64,000 nucleotides of DNA. Source: TMED109 sp002684605. GTDB taxonomy: Bacteria; Pseudomonadota; Alphaproteobacteria; TMED109. Numbering within the stretch: the stretch's first letter is position 1; each line of letters opens with the position of its first letter. The stretch is from contig CAJWSU010000005.1 of assembly GCA_913046335.1 (NCBI GenBank), positions 9,208 to 73,207 on the forward strand, written 5' to 3'. Positions 43,198 through 52,645 of the stretch are shown here, piece after piece. The position numbers and the translations under genes are program-made. Under the pieces are notes generated by a model, which had not been told where the DNA came from, did no database searches, and was given only the letters and a program-made list of their open reading frames with translations.

Positions 43198-43419
43198 ATG
43201 AGTATAGGAATCTGGCAAATTGTTTTAATTTTAGCAATTGTACTAATTCTTTTTGGTGCAGGAAAAATTCCACGTGTAATGGGAGATGTTGCAAAAGGAA
43301 TTAAAAGCTTCAAATCTGGCATGAAAGAAGAAGAAAATAATGAGGAAGTAGTTAATGACGATGTTGTTTCCTCTGTAAAAAAAGAAGCAGACGACACTAA
43401 AGGCTCTAAATCAAGCTAA
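43198..43419 (+). CDS. tatA: Sec-independent translocase TatA
   Basis: A 73-residue TatA/E protein: a short N-terminal helix (IWQIVLILAIVLILFGAGKIP), then the amphipathic helix RVMGDVAKGIKSFKSGM and an acidic-polar tail. The conserved FGAGKIP hinge and FKSGM fit TatA rather than TatB. It polymerises to form the pore for folded proteins. A strong GGAGG stands before the ATG. It leads tatABC. Confidence 0.95.
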   Translation: MSIGIWQIVLILAIVLILFGAGKIPRVMGDVAKGIKSFKSGMKEEENNEEVVNDDVVSSVKKEADDTKGSKSS

Positions 43420-43448
43420 GATAAATCTACCTAGTAAAGGATGTTAAT

Positions 43449-43883
43449 ATGCTTGATATAGGCTGGACTGAAATTTTAGTTATAACAGTTATTGCTCTAT
43501 TTGTAGTAGGACCGAAAGATATTCCTAAAGCACTTAGAACGGTAGGAGTTTGGTTAGGTAAACTTAAATCGTTATCTCGAGAATTTCAAAATACTGTAGA
43601 AGACGCTGTAAGAGATTCTGAATTAGACGAAGTAAAAAAGCAAATACAATCTGCTAAATCAGATTTTACAAAAGGAATGACTGATACTATAGATTCAGAA
43701 GGAGAATTAACTGAAATGATGCGTGGTGTAGATGTGATAGATAAAGAGAAAAATGACAAACCAAGCTCAAGTTGGCCTATACCTCTTAATAAAAAAGATG
43801 AAGTAGTTGAAGTAATTAAAGATGAAAAAAAAATAGATAATAAAAATGATTTAGAAAAAGAAAAACCTACTCCAACAACCTAG
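43449..43883 (+). CDS. tatB: Sec-independent translocase TatB
   Basis: A 144-residue TatB: MLDIGWTEILVITVIALFVV with the conserved Glu at residue 8, GPKDIPKALRTVG at the hinge, and a long amphipathic helix with REFQNTVEDAVRDSEL. The acidic/Lys-rich tail is low complexity. With TatC it binds twin-arginine signals. It lies 29 bases after tatA and 17 before tatC. Confidence 0.95.
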   Translation: MLDIGWTEILVITVIALFVVGPKDIPKALRTVGVWLGKLKSLSREFQNTVEDAVRDSELDEVKKQIQSAKSDFTKGMTDTIDSEGELTEMMRGVDVIDKEKNDKPSSSWPIPLNKKDEVVEVIKDEKKIDNKNDLEKEKPTPTT

Positions 43884-43900
43884 TAATTCTATGAAAAATA

Positions 43901-44800
43901 ATGACAGATAATAATTTAGATAATAATAATGTAGAAAATTCTAAAGCTCCTTTAGTTTCACATTTAATTGAATTGAGAGATCGACTAAAGTGGGCTGTAA
44001 TAGCCTTTTTTATAGCTTTTTTAGTTTGTTATTTTTTTGCTGATTATATATATGGATTTTTAGTTAAGCCTTTAAAAGTTACATATCAAGATATGGGTTA
44101 TGAAAATCCTAGAATGATATATACTGGTTTAACTGAAGCTTTCTTTACTTATTTAAAAGTTTCTTTTTATTCAGCATTATTTATTGCTTTTCCTGTTATT
44201 GCGAGTCAAATATATAAATTTGCAGCTCCAGGGTTATATAAAAATGAAAAAAAAGCTTTTTATCCATTTCTAATTGCAACTCCTGTACTTTTTGCCCTAG
44301 GTGCTTCTTTAGTATATTATTTTATTTTTCCCTTGGCATGGAAATTTTTTTTAGGATTTCAAACAACTGGCTTAGAGACTGGTTTAGCAATTGAGCTGGA
44401 GGCAAAAGTTAATGAATACTTATCATTAGTTTTGAAATTAATGTTTGCATTTGGTTTAGCTTTTCAATTACCTGTAGCTATATCCTTGCTAGCTAGGGCA
44501 GGACTAGTAACTTCTAAAGGAATGAGAGAAAAAAGAAAATTTGCATTTGTAGGTGCCTTTGGTGTAGCAGCATTATTAACACCTCCTGATCTAATTAGTC
44601 AGGTAGGTCTAGGCGTACCAATAATTATACTTTATGAAATCTCTATACGCCTTGCTTCTATTATGGAAAGAAAAAGAAATAATAATAATGATGATGATCC
44701 AGATGAGCCAGATGATCCAGATAGCCCTTTAAAGAATACTAAAGATAATATCATTGATGATATTGATGATATTCCAGAAACAGATTATTCAGAGAATTAA
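43901..44800 (+). CDS. tatC: Sec-independent translocase TatC
   Basis: A 299-residue membrane protein with six helices. SHLIELRDRLKWA is the classical N-terminal signal-peptide-binding region, FTYLKVSFYSALFIAFPVI the second helix, and a Glu lies in the LFALGASLVYYFIFP region. After helix six there is an unusually long acidic tail of about 45 residues (DDDPDEPDDPDSP and a Ile/Asp-rich end). The Tat substrates include the superoxide-reductase-like protein at 8919. Confidence 0.95.
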   Translation: MTDNNLDNNNVENSKAPLVSHLIELRDRLKWAVIAFFIAFLVCYFFADYIYGFLVKPLKVTYQDMGYENPRMIYTGLTEAFFTYLKVSFYSALFIAFPVIASQIYKFAAPGLYKNEKKAFYPFLIATPVLFALGASLVYYFIFPLAWKFFLGFQTTGLETGLAIELEAKVNEYLSLVLKLMFAFGLAFQLPVAISLLARAGLVTSKGMREKRKFAFVGAFGVAALLTPPDLISQVGLGVPIIILYEISIRLASIMERKRNNNNDDDPDEPDDPDSPLKNTKDNIIDDIDDIPETDYSEN

Positions 44801-44811
44801 GAGGGTAATTA

Positions 44812-46092
44812 ATGCATGATATAAAATGGATTAAAGATAATATAGAAGCATTTGATAAAGGTATGGAAAGAAGAGGTATTCCAAGTGTATCAAAAGAAGT
44901 TATTGATTTATATAAATCATATGTACTTTTATTATCAAAATTACAAATTTTACAAAATGAAAGAAATAATGCTTCTAAATTAATTGGAATGAAAAAATCT
45001 AAAGGTGAAGATGCTAAGATAGAAATAGAAAAAGTAGCAAATTTAAAATCAGATATTGTTTCCTTACAAGAAAATAGTAATTCTATAAGTATTAAAATTA
45101 AAGAAATATTAGAAGTATTACCTAATATTCCCTCATCAGATACGCCAGAAGGGTTAGATGAAGCTTCAAATAAAGAAATAAAAATCTTTGGTAATAAACC
45201 AATTTTTTCTTTTAAACCATTATCACATGATATAATTGGTTCAAAATTAAATATGATGGACTTCGATAAAGCTTCTGAAATGTCAGGTGCAAGGTTTGTA
45301 ATACTAAAAGATAAACTAGCTTTATTAGAGAGAGCTTTATGTTTTTTTATGTTAAATTTACATACTCAAAAGCATAATTATACAGAAATTAGTCCACCTA
45401 GTCTTGTAAGAGACAAAGCATTGTATGGGACAGGGCAGCTCCCAAAATTTTCTAAAGATTTATTTAAAACAAATTCTGATCATTGGTTGATTCCAACTGC
45501 TGAAGTTCCTTTAACTAATATAGTCGCTAATGAAATAATACCAAGTAAAGATCTACCTATTAGGTATACGGCCTTAACTAGTTGCTATAGGTCAGAAGCA
45601 GGTTCAGCTGGGTTAGATACAAAGGGCATGATTAGATTGCATGAGTTTAAAAAAGTTGAGTTAGTTTCAATAGTTAAAGTTGAAGAATCTAATAACGAGC
45701 ATGAAAGAATGCTAGAATGTGCAGAAGAAATATTAAAACAGTTAGAGTTACCATATAGAGTCGTAGTTTTATGTTGTGGTGATTTAGGTTTTTCTGCTTC
45801 TAAAACATATGATATAGAAGTTTGGTTACCTTCACAAAATCAATATAGAGAAATTTCAAGCTGTTCTAATTGTATGACATTTCAATCAAAACGAATGAAT
45901 TCAAGAATGAGGAATAAAGATAATGATATTGAGCCTGTTCATACATTAAATGGTTCTGGAGTTGCAGTAGGTAGGGCCTTATTAGCAGTTTTAGAAAATT
46001 ACCAAAATGAAGATGGTACTGTAAATATACCAAAGGTGTTAAAGCCTTATATGAATGGTTTAGATAAGATATCTATTAATGAAAAATATTAA
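44812..46092 (+). CDS. serS: Seryl-tRNA synthetase
   Basis: A 426-residue class II synthetase. The N-terminal antiparallel coiled-coil arm (residues about 25-105) binds the long variable arm of tRNA-Ser. Motif 2 is TSCYRSEAGSAGLDTKGMIR, and motif 3 is near HTLNGSGVAVGRALLAVLENY. Residue 417 onward overlaps the surE start by 14 bases. The length is normal. Confidence 0.97.
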   Translation: MHDIKWIKDNIEAFDKGMERRGIPSVSKEVIDLYKSYVLLLSKLQILQNERNNASKLIGMKKSKGEDAKIEIEKVANLKSDIVSLQENSNSISIKIKEILEVLPNIPSSDTPEGLDEASNKEIKIFGNKPIFSFKPLSHDIIGSKLNMMDFDKASEMSGARFVILKDKLALLERALCFFMLNLHTQKHNYTEISPPSLVRDKALYGTGQLPKFSKDLFKTNSDHWLIPTAEVPLTNIVANEIIPSKDLPIRYTALTSCYRSEAGSAGLDTKGMIRLHEFKKVELVSIVKVEESNNEHERMLECAEEILKQLELPYRVVVLCCGDLGFSASKTYDIEVWLPSQNQYREISSCSNCMTFQSKRMNSRMRNKDNDIEPVHTLNGSGVAVGRALLAVLENYQNEDGTVNIPKVLKPYMNGLDKISINEKY

Positions 46093-46858
46093 AAAAAACC
46101 CTTTAATATTTATTACAAATGACGATGGTCCTAATACCATTGGTCTTAATAAGTTAATTGATACAGTTAAAAGTATTACTAATAATTATATTGTTGTTAT
46201 ACCAGAAAAAAATTGTTCTGGTTTTTCACATTCAATTACATTATCTAGGCCTTTAAGATTAAATAAAATAAACGATCACTTCTATACTTGTGATGGTACT
46301 CCAACAGATTGTGTTATGTTAGGTATTTTTAAAATATTAAAATGTAACCCTGATTTATTATTATCAGGAATAAACATGGGAGAAAATTTAGCTGATGATG
46401 CTACTTATTCCGGAACAATATCTGCAGCATTAGAAGGGTCTTTAAGAAATATAAAATCAGTAGCATTATCTAAGGTAATTTGTAAAACTAATAGTAAAAA
46501 TGATTGGTCTGCTGTGGATGATTATTTAAAATCTATAATACTTAGTATTTTAAGAAATAAAATAAATAAAAATAATTATTTTAACGTGAACTTTCCAAAT
46601 GTACTTTCTAAGGATATTAAAAGTATTAAATTGACGCATTTAGCTAAGAGAAAGCCAGTTGGAAATTATATTATTAGAAAAGATGCGAAGGGTGTACCAT
46701 ATTATTGGCTTACAACTGAACGTTCTAAAGAAGAAGGAAATAAAGGTAGTGATATTTGGGCACTAAAAAATAATTATATTTCTGTTTCTCCTCTTAATTC
46801 AGATATGACTGAAATTACTAGCTTTAATAACTATAAGGAGCAGTTCAATAAAAATTAA
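46079..46858 (+). CDS. surE: 5'/3'-nucleotidase SurE
   Basis: A 259-residue metal-dependent phosphatase acting on nucleoside monophosphates in stationary-phase survival. TNDDG at residues 13-17 carries the metal-binding Asp pair. PEKNCSGFSHSITLSRPL and LLSGINMGENLADDATYSGT match the family. It overlaps serS by 14 bases and is followed by pcm, the almost universal pairing in proteobacteria. Confidence 0.94.
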   Translation: MKNIKKNPLIFITNDDGPNTIGLNKLIDTVKSITNNYIVVIPEKNCSGFSHSITLSRPLRLNKINDHFYTCDGTPTDCVMLGIFKILKCNPDLLLSGINMGENLADDATYSGTISAALEGSLRNIKSVALSKVICKTNSKNDWSAVDDYLKSIILSILRNKINKNNYFNVNFPNVLSKDIKSIKLTHLAKRKPVGNYIIRKDAKGVPYYWLTTERSKEEGNKGSDIWALKNNYISVSPLNSDMTEITSFNNYKEQFNKN

Positions 46859-46880
46859 TGAAATAGATGATAGGAATTTA

Positions 46881-47480
46881 ATGATGCTTCTTGAATTAAG
46901 GCAAAGTGGTATATTAGATGATAGAATTTATAACGCTATTAGTGCTTTTTCTAGAGAAGATTTCTTACCTAAAAAATTAAAAGGTTTTTCTAGAGAAGAC
47001 CTTAATTTAAAAATATTTAATAATATTTTTGCCTCTAAAACTAGTGATATAGCTAGAATGATTTATTTAGGATTGAGCCATAATAATAAAGTAAGAAATG
47101 TTTTGGAAATTGGAACTGGTTCAGGTTGGCAATCAGCATTATTATCTAAAATATATCAGCGTGTATATACAATTGAAATAGACAGAGAAGCGTACCTTTT
47201 TTCTAGAAATATTTTAAAAAATATTTCTAATAAGATATCTCATAAACATGGTGATGGTAAATTAGGATGGATAGATGCGGGGCCCTTTGACGCTATTTAC
47301 ATAGATTGTTGTCTTGAACAAGAGCCTGAATATTTGTATTCTAACTTAGTTAAAGATGAAGGAGTTCTAGTTGCAGCAAATAAATATGATAATAAACAAT
47401 ATTATTGTAGTTGTTTGCCACATACTGGTAAAGGCTTAGTTAAGTCTAATTTTGAAATTAATAGGACTTTATTATTATAA
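46881..47480 (+). CDS. pcm: Protein-L-isoaspartate O-methyltransferase
   Basis: A 199-residue PCMT that repairs isoaspartyl residues using SAM. Motifs: SAFSREDFLPKKL (compare PREXFVP) and the SAM site NVLEIGTGSGWQSALLSK. ATG 46881 has AGGA 5 bases before it. The homologous N-terminus may extend further back: in-frame codons INEIDDRNL before the ATG resemble the usual PCMT beginning, and an AAGGAG at 46835-46840 lies 7 bases before an in-frame ATA. The start is therefore uncertain. It follows surE and precedes nlpD. Confidence 0.87.
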   Translation: MMLLELRQSGILDDRIYNAISAFSREDFLPKKLKGFSREDLNLKIFNNIFASKTSDIARMIYLGLSHNNKVRNVLEIGTGSGWQSALLSKIYQRVYTIEIDREAYLFSRNILKNISNKISHKHGDGKLGWIDAGPFDAIYIDCCLEQEPEYLYSNLVKDEGVLVAANKYDNKQYYCSCLPHTGKGLVKSNFEINRTLLL

Positions 47481-47498
47481 TTTTTATTGAGATTGTTT

Positions 47499-48386
47499 AT
47501 GAACTATAAAAAAATATTTTTTATTTATATTATTTTGTTCTTATCTGCATGCACTAATAATAACTATTTAGCTCCAGTAATAAATAAAAATATTTCTTCA
47601 GAGAATGTTAAAAGCATATCTAAAACAATTAAAATATATACAGGTGATAGTCTTTACTCAATTTCGAAAAGAGAAGGAGTTTCTATACGTTCTATTATAG
47701 AGGTAAATAATTTGGAGCCACCTTTTATACTATATGAGGGAAATGAATTAATTATTCCTATTTCAAAGATGCACATAGTTCAATCTGGAAATACCCTATG
47801 GGATATAGCTAATTGTTATAAGGTTTCTGTAATTGAAATTAGAGCTTTAAATAATTTAAAAATTAAAGATAAAATTTATAGTGGTAAAAAATTATTTATT
47901 CCTATTAACGAAAAAAATAGAAACTTAAGATGTAAGGATACTTCCAAATTAATAGTTAAGCTTGATAAAAGAAAAAATAAAATATTAAATAAAAAAAATA
48001 TAGTTTTTAATAAAAATGATTATCTATGGCCTGTTAAAGGAGAGATATTATCAAAATATGGTTTATTAGCCAGAGGTTTGAGAAATGATGGGATTAATAT
48101 TTCTGCTAATAAAGGTGACCCAGTTTTTGCATCAAAAGCTGGAAAAGTTGTATATGCCGGAAATGAAATTCAGGCATTTGGTAATTTAATTTTAATTAAA
48201 CATTATGATAATAAAACTACAGCTTATGCACATCTTGATAAAATTAAGGTTAAAAAAGGGCAAACTGTTAAAAAGGGGGAAGTTATTGCTGCTTTAGGTA
48301 GTAGTGGAAAAGTATCAAAGCCACAATTGCATTTTGAACTAAGGGATTCTAATGGTCCTTTAAACCCATTAAAGTATTTGCCTTAA
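47499..48386 (+). CDS. nlpD: NlpD-like LysM/M23 lipoprotein
   Basis: An envelope lipoprotein of 295 residues from ATG 47499 (a TTG 12 bases earlier is less likely). The lipobox is LSAC with C18. Two LysM domains (about 48-90 and 95-140) bind peptidoglycan, and a C-terminal M23 domain starts near 180. The first zinc His of active M23 enzymes is replaced (LRNDGINIS, with Arg in front), while AYAHL and LHFELR remain. As with E. coli NlpD, it is probably an amidase activator and not an active peptidase. Its stop shares TTAA with that of the convergent ATPase gene. Confidence 0.88.
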   Translation: MNYKKIFFIYIILFLSACTNNNYLAPVINKNISSENVKSISKTIKIYTGDSLYSISKREGVSIRSIIEVNNLEPPFILYEGNELIIPISKMHIVQSGNTLWDIANCYKVSVIEIRALNNLKIKDKIYSGKKLFIPINEKNRNLRCKDTSKLIVKLDKRKNKILNKKNIVFNKNDYLWPVKGEILSKYGLLARGLRNDGINISANKGDPVFASKAGKVVYAGNEIQAFGNLILIKHYDNKTTAYAHLDKIKVKKGQTVKKGEVIAALGSSGKVSKPQLHFELRDSNGPLNPLKYLP

Positions 48387-49252
48387 GGTCTTAATTTATT
48401 TTTTTGTTTTCCTGCTAAATCTTGAATAAATTGCCAAGCAACTCTACCTGACCTTGAACCTCTTGTTACAGACCATTCTATAGCAAGATTTTTTAGGTCA
48501 TTATCATCTATTTTAAATTTATAATAACTGGCATAAGTATTCACTATATCTAGATAATCTGATTGAGAGCATTGATAAAAACCTAACCAAAGACCGAATC
48601 TATCAGATAAAGAAATTTTTTCTTCAACACTTTCTGATGGGGAAATTGATGTTGAGCTTTCATTTTCTATCATAGATCTTGGCATTAAGTGCCTTCTATT
48701 TGAAGTTGCATAAAAGATAATATTTTGTGATCTTTCCATAATCCCTCCATCAAGAACTGTTTTAAGAGATTTATAATTATTTTCATTTTCATTAAATGAA
48801 AGATCATCACAATATATAATAAATCTATGGTCGTAATTATTTAATTGAGAAATTAATAATGGTAGTGTCTTTATGTCATCCCTATAAATTTCTATTAAAA
48901 TTAAACGTTTCTTTTTATTTTTTAAGCTTATTTCTCTATGAACTGACTTTACTAAAGATGATTTTCCCATACCTCTAGCTCCCCACAATAATACATTATT
49001 TGCAGGATAACCTGAAGAAAACTGTTTAGTATTTTCTATAAGAATTGATTTTGTATGATCTATTCCTTTTAATAAATCAATATCTATAGCATTAATTGTT
49101 TTTACAGGAATTAAGGAAAAATTTTCTGCAGACCACAAATAACCGTTTTCAGATGTTATATTAATCTTATTTTCATTATTTAATTTCGAGAGTTTTTCAA
49201 GAGATTTAGTAGACCTTTCAATTAAATTTAAAATTTTATTATTAAAATCCAT
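48383..49252 (-). CDS. DUF815-family ATPase
   Basis: A 289-residue P-loop protein of the DUF815 group (AAA-like). Walker A is GARGMGKSS at 91-99. Walker B is FIIYCDDLSFNE. ATSNRRHLMPRSMIEN fits the sensor-1 region and WSVTRGSRSGRVAWQFIQDL ends the chain. The family is common in proteobacteria and its role is unknown. It is on the minus strand between nlpD and yajC, a typical place in alphaproteobacteria. The stop codon overlaps the nlpD stop. Confidence 0.88.
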   Translation of the reverse strand: MDFNNKILNLIERSTKSLEKLSKLNNENKINITSENGYLWSAENFSLIPVKTINAIDIDLLKGIDHTKSILIENTKQFSSGYPANNVLLWGARGMGKSSLVKSVHREISLKNKKKRLILIEIYRDDIKTLPLLISQLNNYDHRFIIYCDDLSFNENENNYKSLKTVLDGGIMERSQNIIFYATSNRRHLMPRSMIENESSTSISPSESVEEKISLSDRFGLWLGFYQCSQSDYLDIVNTYASYYKFKIDDNDLKNLAIEWSVTRGSRSGRVAWQFIQDLAGKQKNKLRP

Positions 49253-49392
49253 GTTTTATTTCCATTTTGGTGATATGTATAATAGTTTTTGTTGCAATAA
49301 TATAGTATTTACTATTTATTACGATAAACCTACATTATATAGTTTGCAATATAAGGTTTAGAAGTTATATTTTTTTTATTTAAGGAGATGAT

Positions 49393-49719
49393 ATGTTTAT
49401 TTCAGAAGCTATGGCACAAGGAGCAGGAGGAGGATCTGGTTTTTTAATTCAAATCGCACCTTTAGTTTTAATATTTGCAGTTTTTTATTTTTTATTAATA
49501 AGGCCACAACAAAAAAAAATGAAAGATCATAGGTCAATGGTAGAAGCTTTAACTAAGGGCGATAAAATAGTTACTGCTGGAGGTTTATTAGGGACTATAG
49601 CAAAAATTGAGGATGAAAGAATTGCGTCTGTAGAAATTTCAGATAATGTAAAAGTGAAAGTTGTTAGATCAACAATAACTGAAGTTGTGTCCTCAAAGGA
49701 CGCTATTACTAAAAAATAA
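49393..49719 (+). CDS. yajC: Preprotein translocase subunit YajC
   Basis: A 108-residue inner-membrane protein with one helix (IQIAPLVLIFAVFYFLLI), then RPQQKKMKDHRSMVEALTKGDKIVTAGGLLG, the diagnostic YajC core. It associates with SecDF at the Sec translocon. The N-terminal MFISEAMAQGAGGG is typical of alphaproteobacterial forms. AGGAG lies 6 bases before the ATG. It is followed by secD. Confidence 0.95.
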   Translation: MFISEAMAQGAGGGSGFLIQIAPLVLIFAVFYFLLIRPQQKKMKDHRSMVEALTKGDKIVTAGGLLGTIAKIEDERIASVEISDNVKVKVVRSTITEVVSSKDAITKK

Positions 49720-49752
49720 CTATTAATTATATAATGAATTATAGGACAATCA

Positions 49753-51339
49753 ATGCTTGTTTTTGAAAATTGGAAAAAAATATTAGTATTAACGGTAAGC
49801 ATTTTTGCTATATTTTTTTCTTTACCAAATTTCTTATCTAAAGAATTAACTAATAATTCCCTGAGTTTCTTAAAATCTGGAGAAATTAGATTAGGTCTAG
49901 ACCTACAAGGTGGTTCTTATTTATTGCTTAAGGTTGAATCAGAAAGTTTACAAACGGACAGATTAAATTCTTTAGCAGATGAACTTAGATTGGCTATGCG
50001 AAACTCTTCTCCTAAAATTGGCTATAAAAATTTAAAAGTATCTGGTACAAAATTAACTTTTACACTTAATAATAAAGAAGATTCATCAAGTATAACAAAT
50101 GTTCTAGTTAATATTGATAAAGAATTTATCCTTAATATAGATAATCTTAATAATGTAGAAGTCTTAATGTCTGAAGCAAAAATTAAAGAAATTAGTGATT
50201 ATGCAATATTGCAGTCGATTGAGATTATTAGAAGAAGGGTTGATGAAGTAGGAACAAATGAGCCAATTATTCAGAGACAAGGTGATGATAGAATATTAGT
50301 TCAACTACCTGGCTTAGAGGATCCTGAAAGAATAAAAAAATTATTAGGTAAAACAGCTAGAATGAATTTTAGAATGGTAAATGAAACAGCCAGTGTTGAA
50401 GACGCGCTATCAGGTAGAGTTCCTCCTGGTTCAGATTTATTATTTGAGTTTGATGAGAGAACAGGTGAAAAGTCAGTTCCTTATGTTATTTATAAAAGAA
50501 TAGGAGTTTCAGGAGATCAATTAATAGACGCAAACCCCAGTATGGATCAAAATAACCAACCAGTAGTTAGTATAAGGTTTGATACTTCAGGAGCTAGAAA
50601 GTTTGGAGAGCTTACATCAAAAAATGTTGGTAAAAGGTTTGCAATAGTTCTGGATGGAGAGGTAATAAGTGCTCCTGTAATAAGAGAGGCTATTGCTGGT
50701 GGCAGTGGACAGATTTCAGGTAATTTTACCTTTGAAACAGCAAGTGATTTATCTGTCTTATTAAGGGCAGGAGCATTGCCTGCTCCATTAACAATCCTTG
50801 AAGAAAGGTCTGTTGGGCCATCACTTGGGGAAGATTCTATAAATGCTGGAATGTACGCAGGTATAATTGCAGTTATTTTAGTTATTATATATATGCTTAT
50901 TATTTATGGAGCAAGATTTGGAGTTGCAGCCAATATATCGCTTATAGTAAATGTTTTATTAATAATTTCATTATTAGGAATACTAGATGCAACATTAACA
51001 TTGCCAGGACTAGCAGGTATTGCATTAACTATTGGAATGGCAGTGGATGCAAATGTTCTTATTTTTGAAAGAATTAGAGAAGAATCTAGGGCGGGTAGGT
51101 CTGATATTGGAGCTATAGATAATGGTTTTAAAGAAGCATTTAGAACAATTGTTGATGCTAATATTACTACATTAATTGCTGCATTAATATTGTTTCAATT
51201 TGGCTCTGGACCAGTTAAAGGCTTTGCAGTTACTTTAGCGCTTGGTGTAATAACAACTATGTTTAGCTCTTTATTGTTAAGTAGGGGTATCATTACTTTT
51301 TGGTACAATAAATTTAAACCAACTAGTTTAAACATTTAA
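49753..51339 (+). CDS. secD: Protein translocase subunit SecD
   Basis: A 528-residue inner-membrane RND-type protein that uses the proton gradient to help pull exported proteins across. The N-terminal helix, DLQGGSYLLLK, the large periplasmic P1 domain, and GNFTFETASDLSVLLRAGALPAP before the second helix are as expected. Helices 2-6 carry GIALTIGMAVDANVLIFERIREE. It sits 33 bases after yajC and 17 before secF. Confidence 0.96.
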   Translation: MLVFENWKKILVLTVSIFAIFFSLPNFLSKELTNNSLSFLKSGEIRLGLDLQGGSYLLLKVESESLQTDRLNSLADELRLAMRNSSPKIGYKNLKVSGTKLTFTLNNKEDSSSITNVLVNIDKEFILNIDNLNNVEVLMSEAKIKEISDYAILQSIEIIRRRVDEVGTNEPIIQRQGDDRILVQLPGLEDPERIKKLLGKTARMNFRMVNETASVEDALSGRVPPGSDLLFEFDERTGEKSVPYVIYKRIGVSGDQLIDANPSMDQNNQPVVSIRFDTSGARKFGELTSKNVGKRFAIVLDGEVISAPVIREAIAGGSGQISGNFTFETASDLSVLLRAGALPAPLTILEERSVGPSLGEDSINAGMYAGIIAVILVIIYMLIIYGARFGVAANISLIVNVLLIISLLGILDATLTLPGLAGIALTIGMAVDANVLIFERIREESRAGRSDIGAIDNGFKEAFRTIVDANITTLIAALILFQFGSGPVKGFAVTLALGVITTMFSSLLLSRGIITFWYNKFKPTSLNI

Positions 51340-51356
51340 AGTAGGAGAATTTATTA

Positions 51357-52271
51357 GTGTTAAGGTTAATTTCTGATAATACAAGTATTAGGTTCATAAA
51401 ATTAAAGTTAGTTTCTTTTTCAATTTCCGCTATTTTATCTGTAGCTTCAATTCTTGCTGTTATTTTTATAGGTTTAAATTTAGGTATAGATTTTAAAGGT
51501 GGTATTTTGTTAGAAGTAAGAACTTCATCTAATATAAGTATAGCTAAAATAAGAAATGAAATTTCTAATTTAAATATAGGAGAAATCTCTATTCAAGAAT
51601 TTGGACAAGATTCAGATTATTTAATTAGAGTTGAAAGGCAAGAAGGATCAGACAGTGCACAGCAAATTGCAGTTGAGGCAATTAAAGCATCTTTAAATAA
51701 GGCTTTTTCTAAAGATATTGAATATAGGAGATTAGAATATGTGGGTCCCACAGTAAGTAAAGATCTTGTTTCAGATGGTATTATGGCTATTATATTTGCC
51801 ATTATAGCAATGCTTGCATACATATGGTTTAGATTTGAATTACCTTTTGCTTTAGGAGCTATTGTTGCTTTAGTTCATGATATTACTCTAACTATGGGAT
51901 TATTTGCAATTTTAGGTTTAGAATTTAATTTGGCAACAGTAGCAGCTATATTACTCATAATTGGATATTCCATGAATGATACAGTTGTTGTTTATGATAG
52001 AATTAGAGAAAACCTTAGAAAATTCAAAAAAATGAATTTAAATGACTTATTAGACAAAAGTATAAATGAGACATTAGCAAGAACAATTAATACTACAGTC
52101 ACTACTATATTGGCATTAGGTGCATTATATCTATTTGGAGGCCAGATAATAGCTGATTTTGCATTTGCGATGCTCTGGGGTATAGTTGTAGGTACTTACT
52201 CTTCTATCTTCATAGCCTCTACTATACTAGTATATGTTAATTTACGAAGAACCAAAGAACCAGAAAGTTAA
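51357..52271 (+). CDS. secF: Protein translocase subunit SecF
   Basis: A 304-residue six-helix partner of SecD. The start is GTG at 51357, with AGGAG nine bases earlier. LNLGIDFKGGILLEVRTSS and the GYSMNDTVVVYDRIREN segment (conserved transmembrane Asp region) are diagnostic. It has normal length. It is followed 8 bases later by the Mth938-like gene. Confidence 0.96.
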   Translation: MLRLISDNTSIRFIKLKLVSFSISAILSVASILAVIFIGLNLGIDFKGGILLEVRTSSNISIAKIRNEISNLNIGEISIQEFGQDSDYLIRVERQEGSDSAQQIAVEAIKASLNKAFSKDIEYRRLEYVGPTVSKDLVSDGIMAIIFAIIAMLAYIWFRFELPFALGAIVALVHDITLTMGLFAILGLEFNLATVAAILLIIGYSMNDTVVVYDRIRENLRKFKKMNLNDLLDKSINETLARTINTTVTTILALGALYLFGGQIIADFAFAMLWGIVVGTYSSIFIASTILVYVNLRRTKEPES

Positions 52272-52279
52272 AGTGTTTT

Positions 52280-52645
52280 ATGGATTTAGAATTATATCCT
52301 AAAAATGATGCACCCTATATAGAAGGTTATGGCAAAGGATATATAAATATATCTGGTAATAAAATAAGTAACACTGTTTTATTGTTATCTGATAAATATG
52401 TTAATCTAAATAATGTATTAGACGATGAGAGTAAAAATATTATAAATATAAATATCAAAAATTATAAGCCTGATTTAATTTTATATGGTTCTATTAAAGG
52501 CTTAGGTCATGAATCAGAAATGCAATTATTTTTAAAGGCATCTAATATAGCCTTAGAAGTTATGCAAATAGGTTCTGCTTGTAGGACATGGTCAGTTTTG
52601 ATAGGTGATGGAAGAAACATCTGTGCAGTCATTGAAACAAATTAA
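52280..52645 (+). CDS. Mth938-like domain protein (NDUFAF3 homologue)
   Basis: A 121-residue single-domain protein (DUF498/Mth938). The YIEGYGKGYINISGNKI start and the IEVMQIGSACRTWSVLIGDGR-like end are family marks. Mitochondrial NDUFAF3, a complex-I assembly factor, belongs to the same family, and its bacterial relatives lie after secDF in many alphaproteobacteria. It overlaps the next gene by 41 bases. The bacterial role is not established; a link to complex I or membrane-protein biogenesis is inference. Confidence 0.85.
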   Translation: MDLELYPKNDAPYIEGYGKGYINISGNKISNTVLLLSDKYVNLNNVLDDESKNIININIKNYKPDLILYGSIKGLGHESEMQLFLKASNIALEVMQIGSACRTWSVLIGDGRNICAVIETN

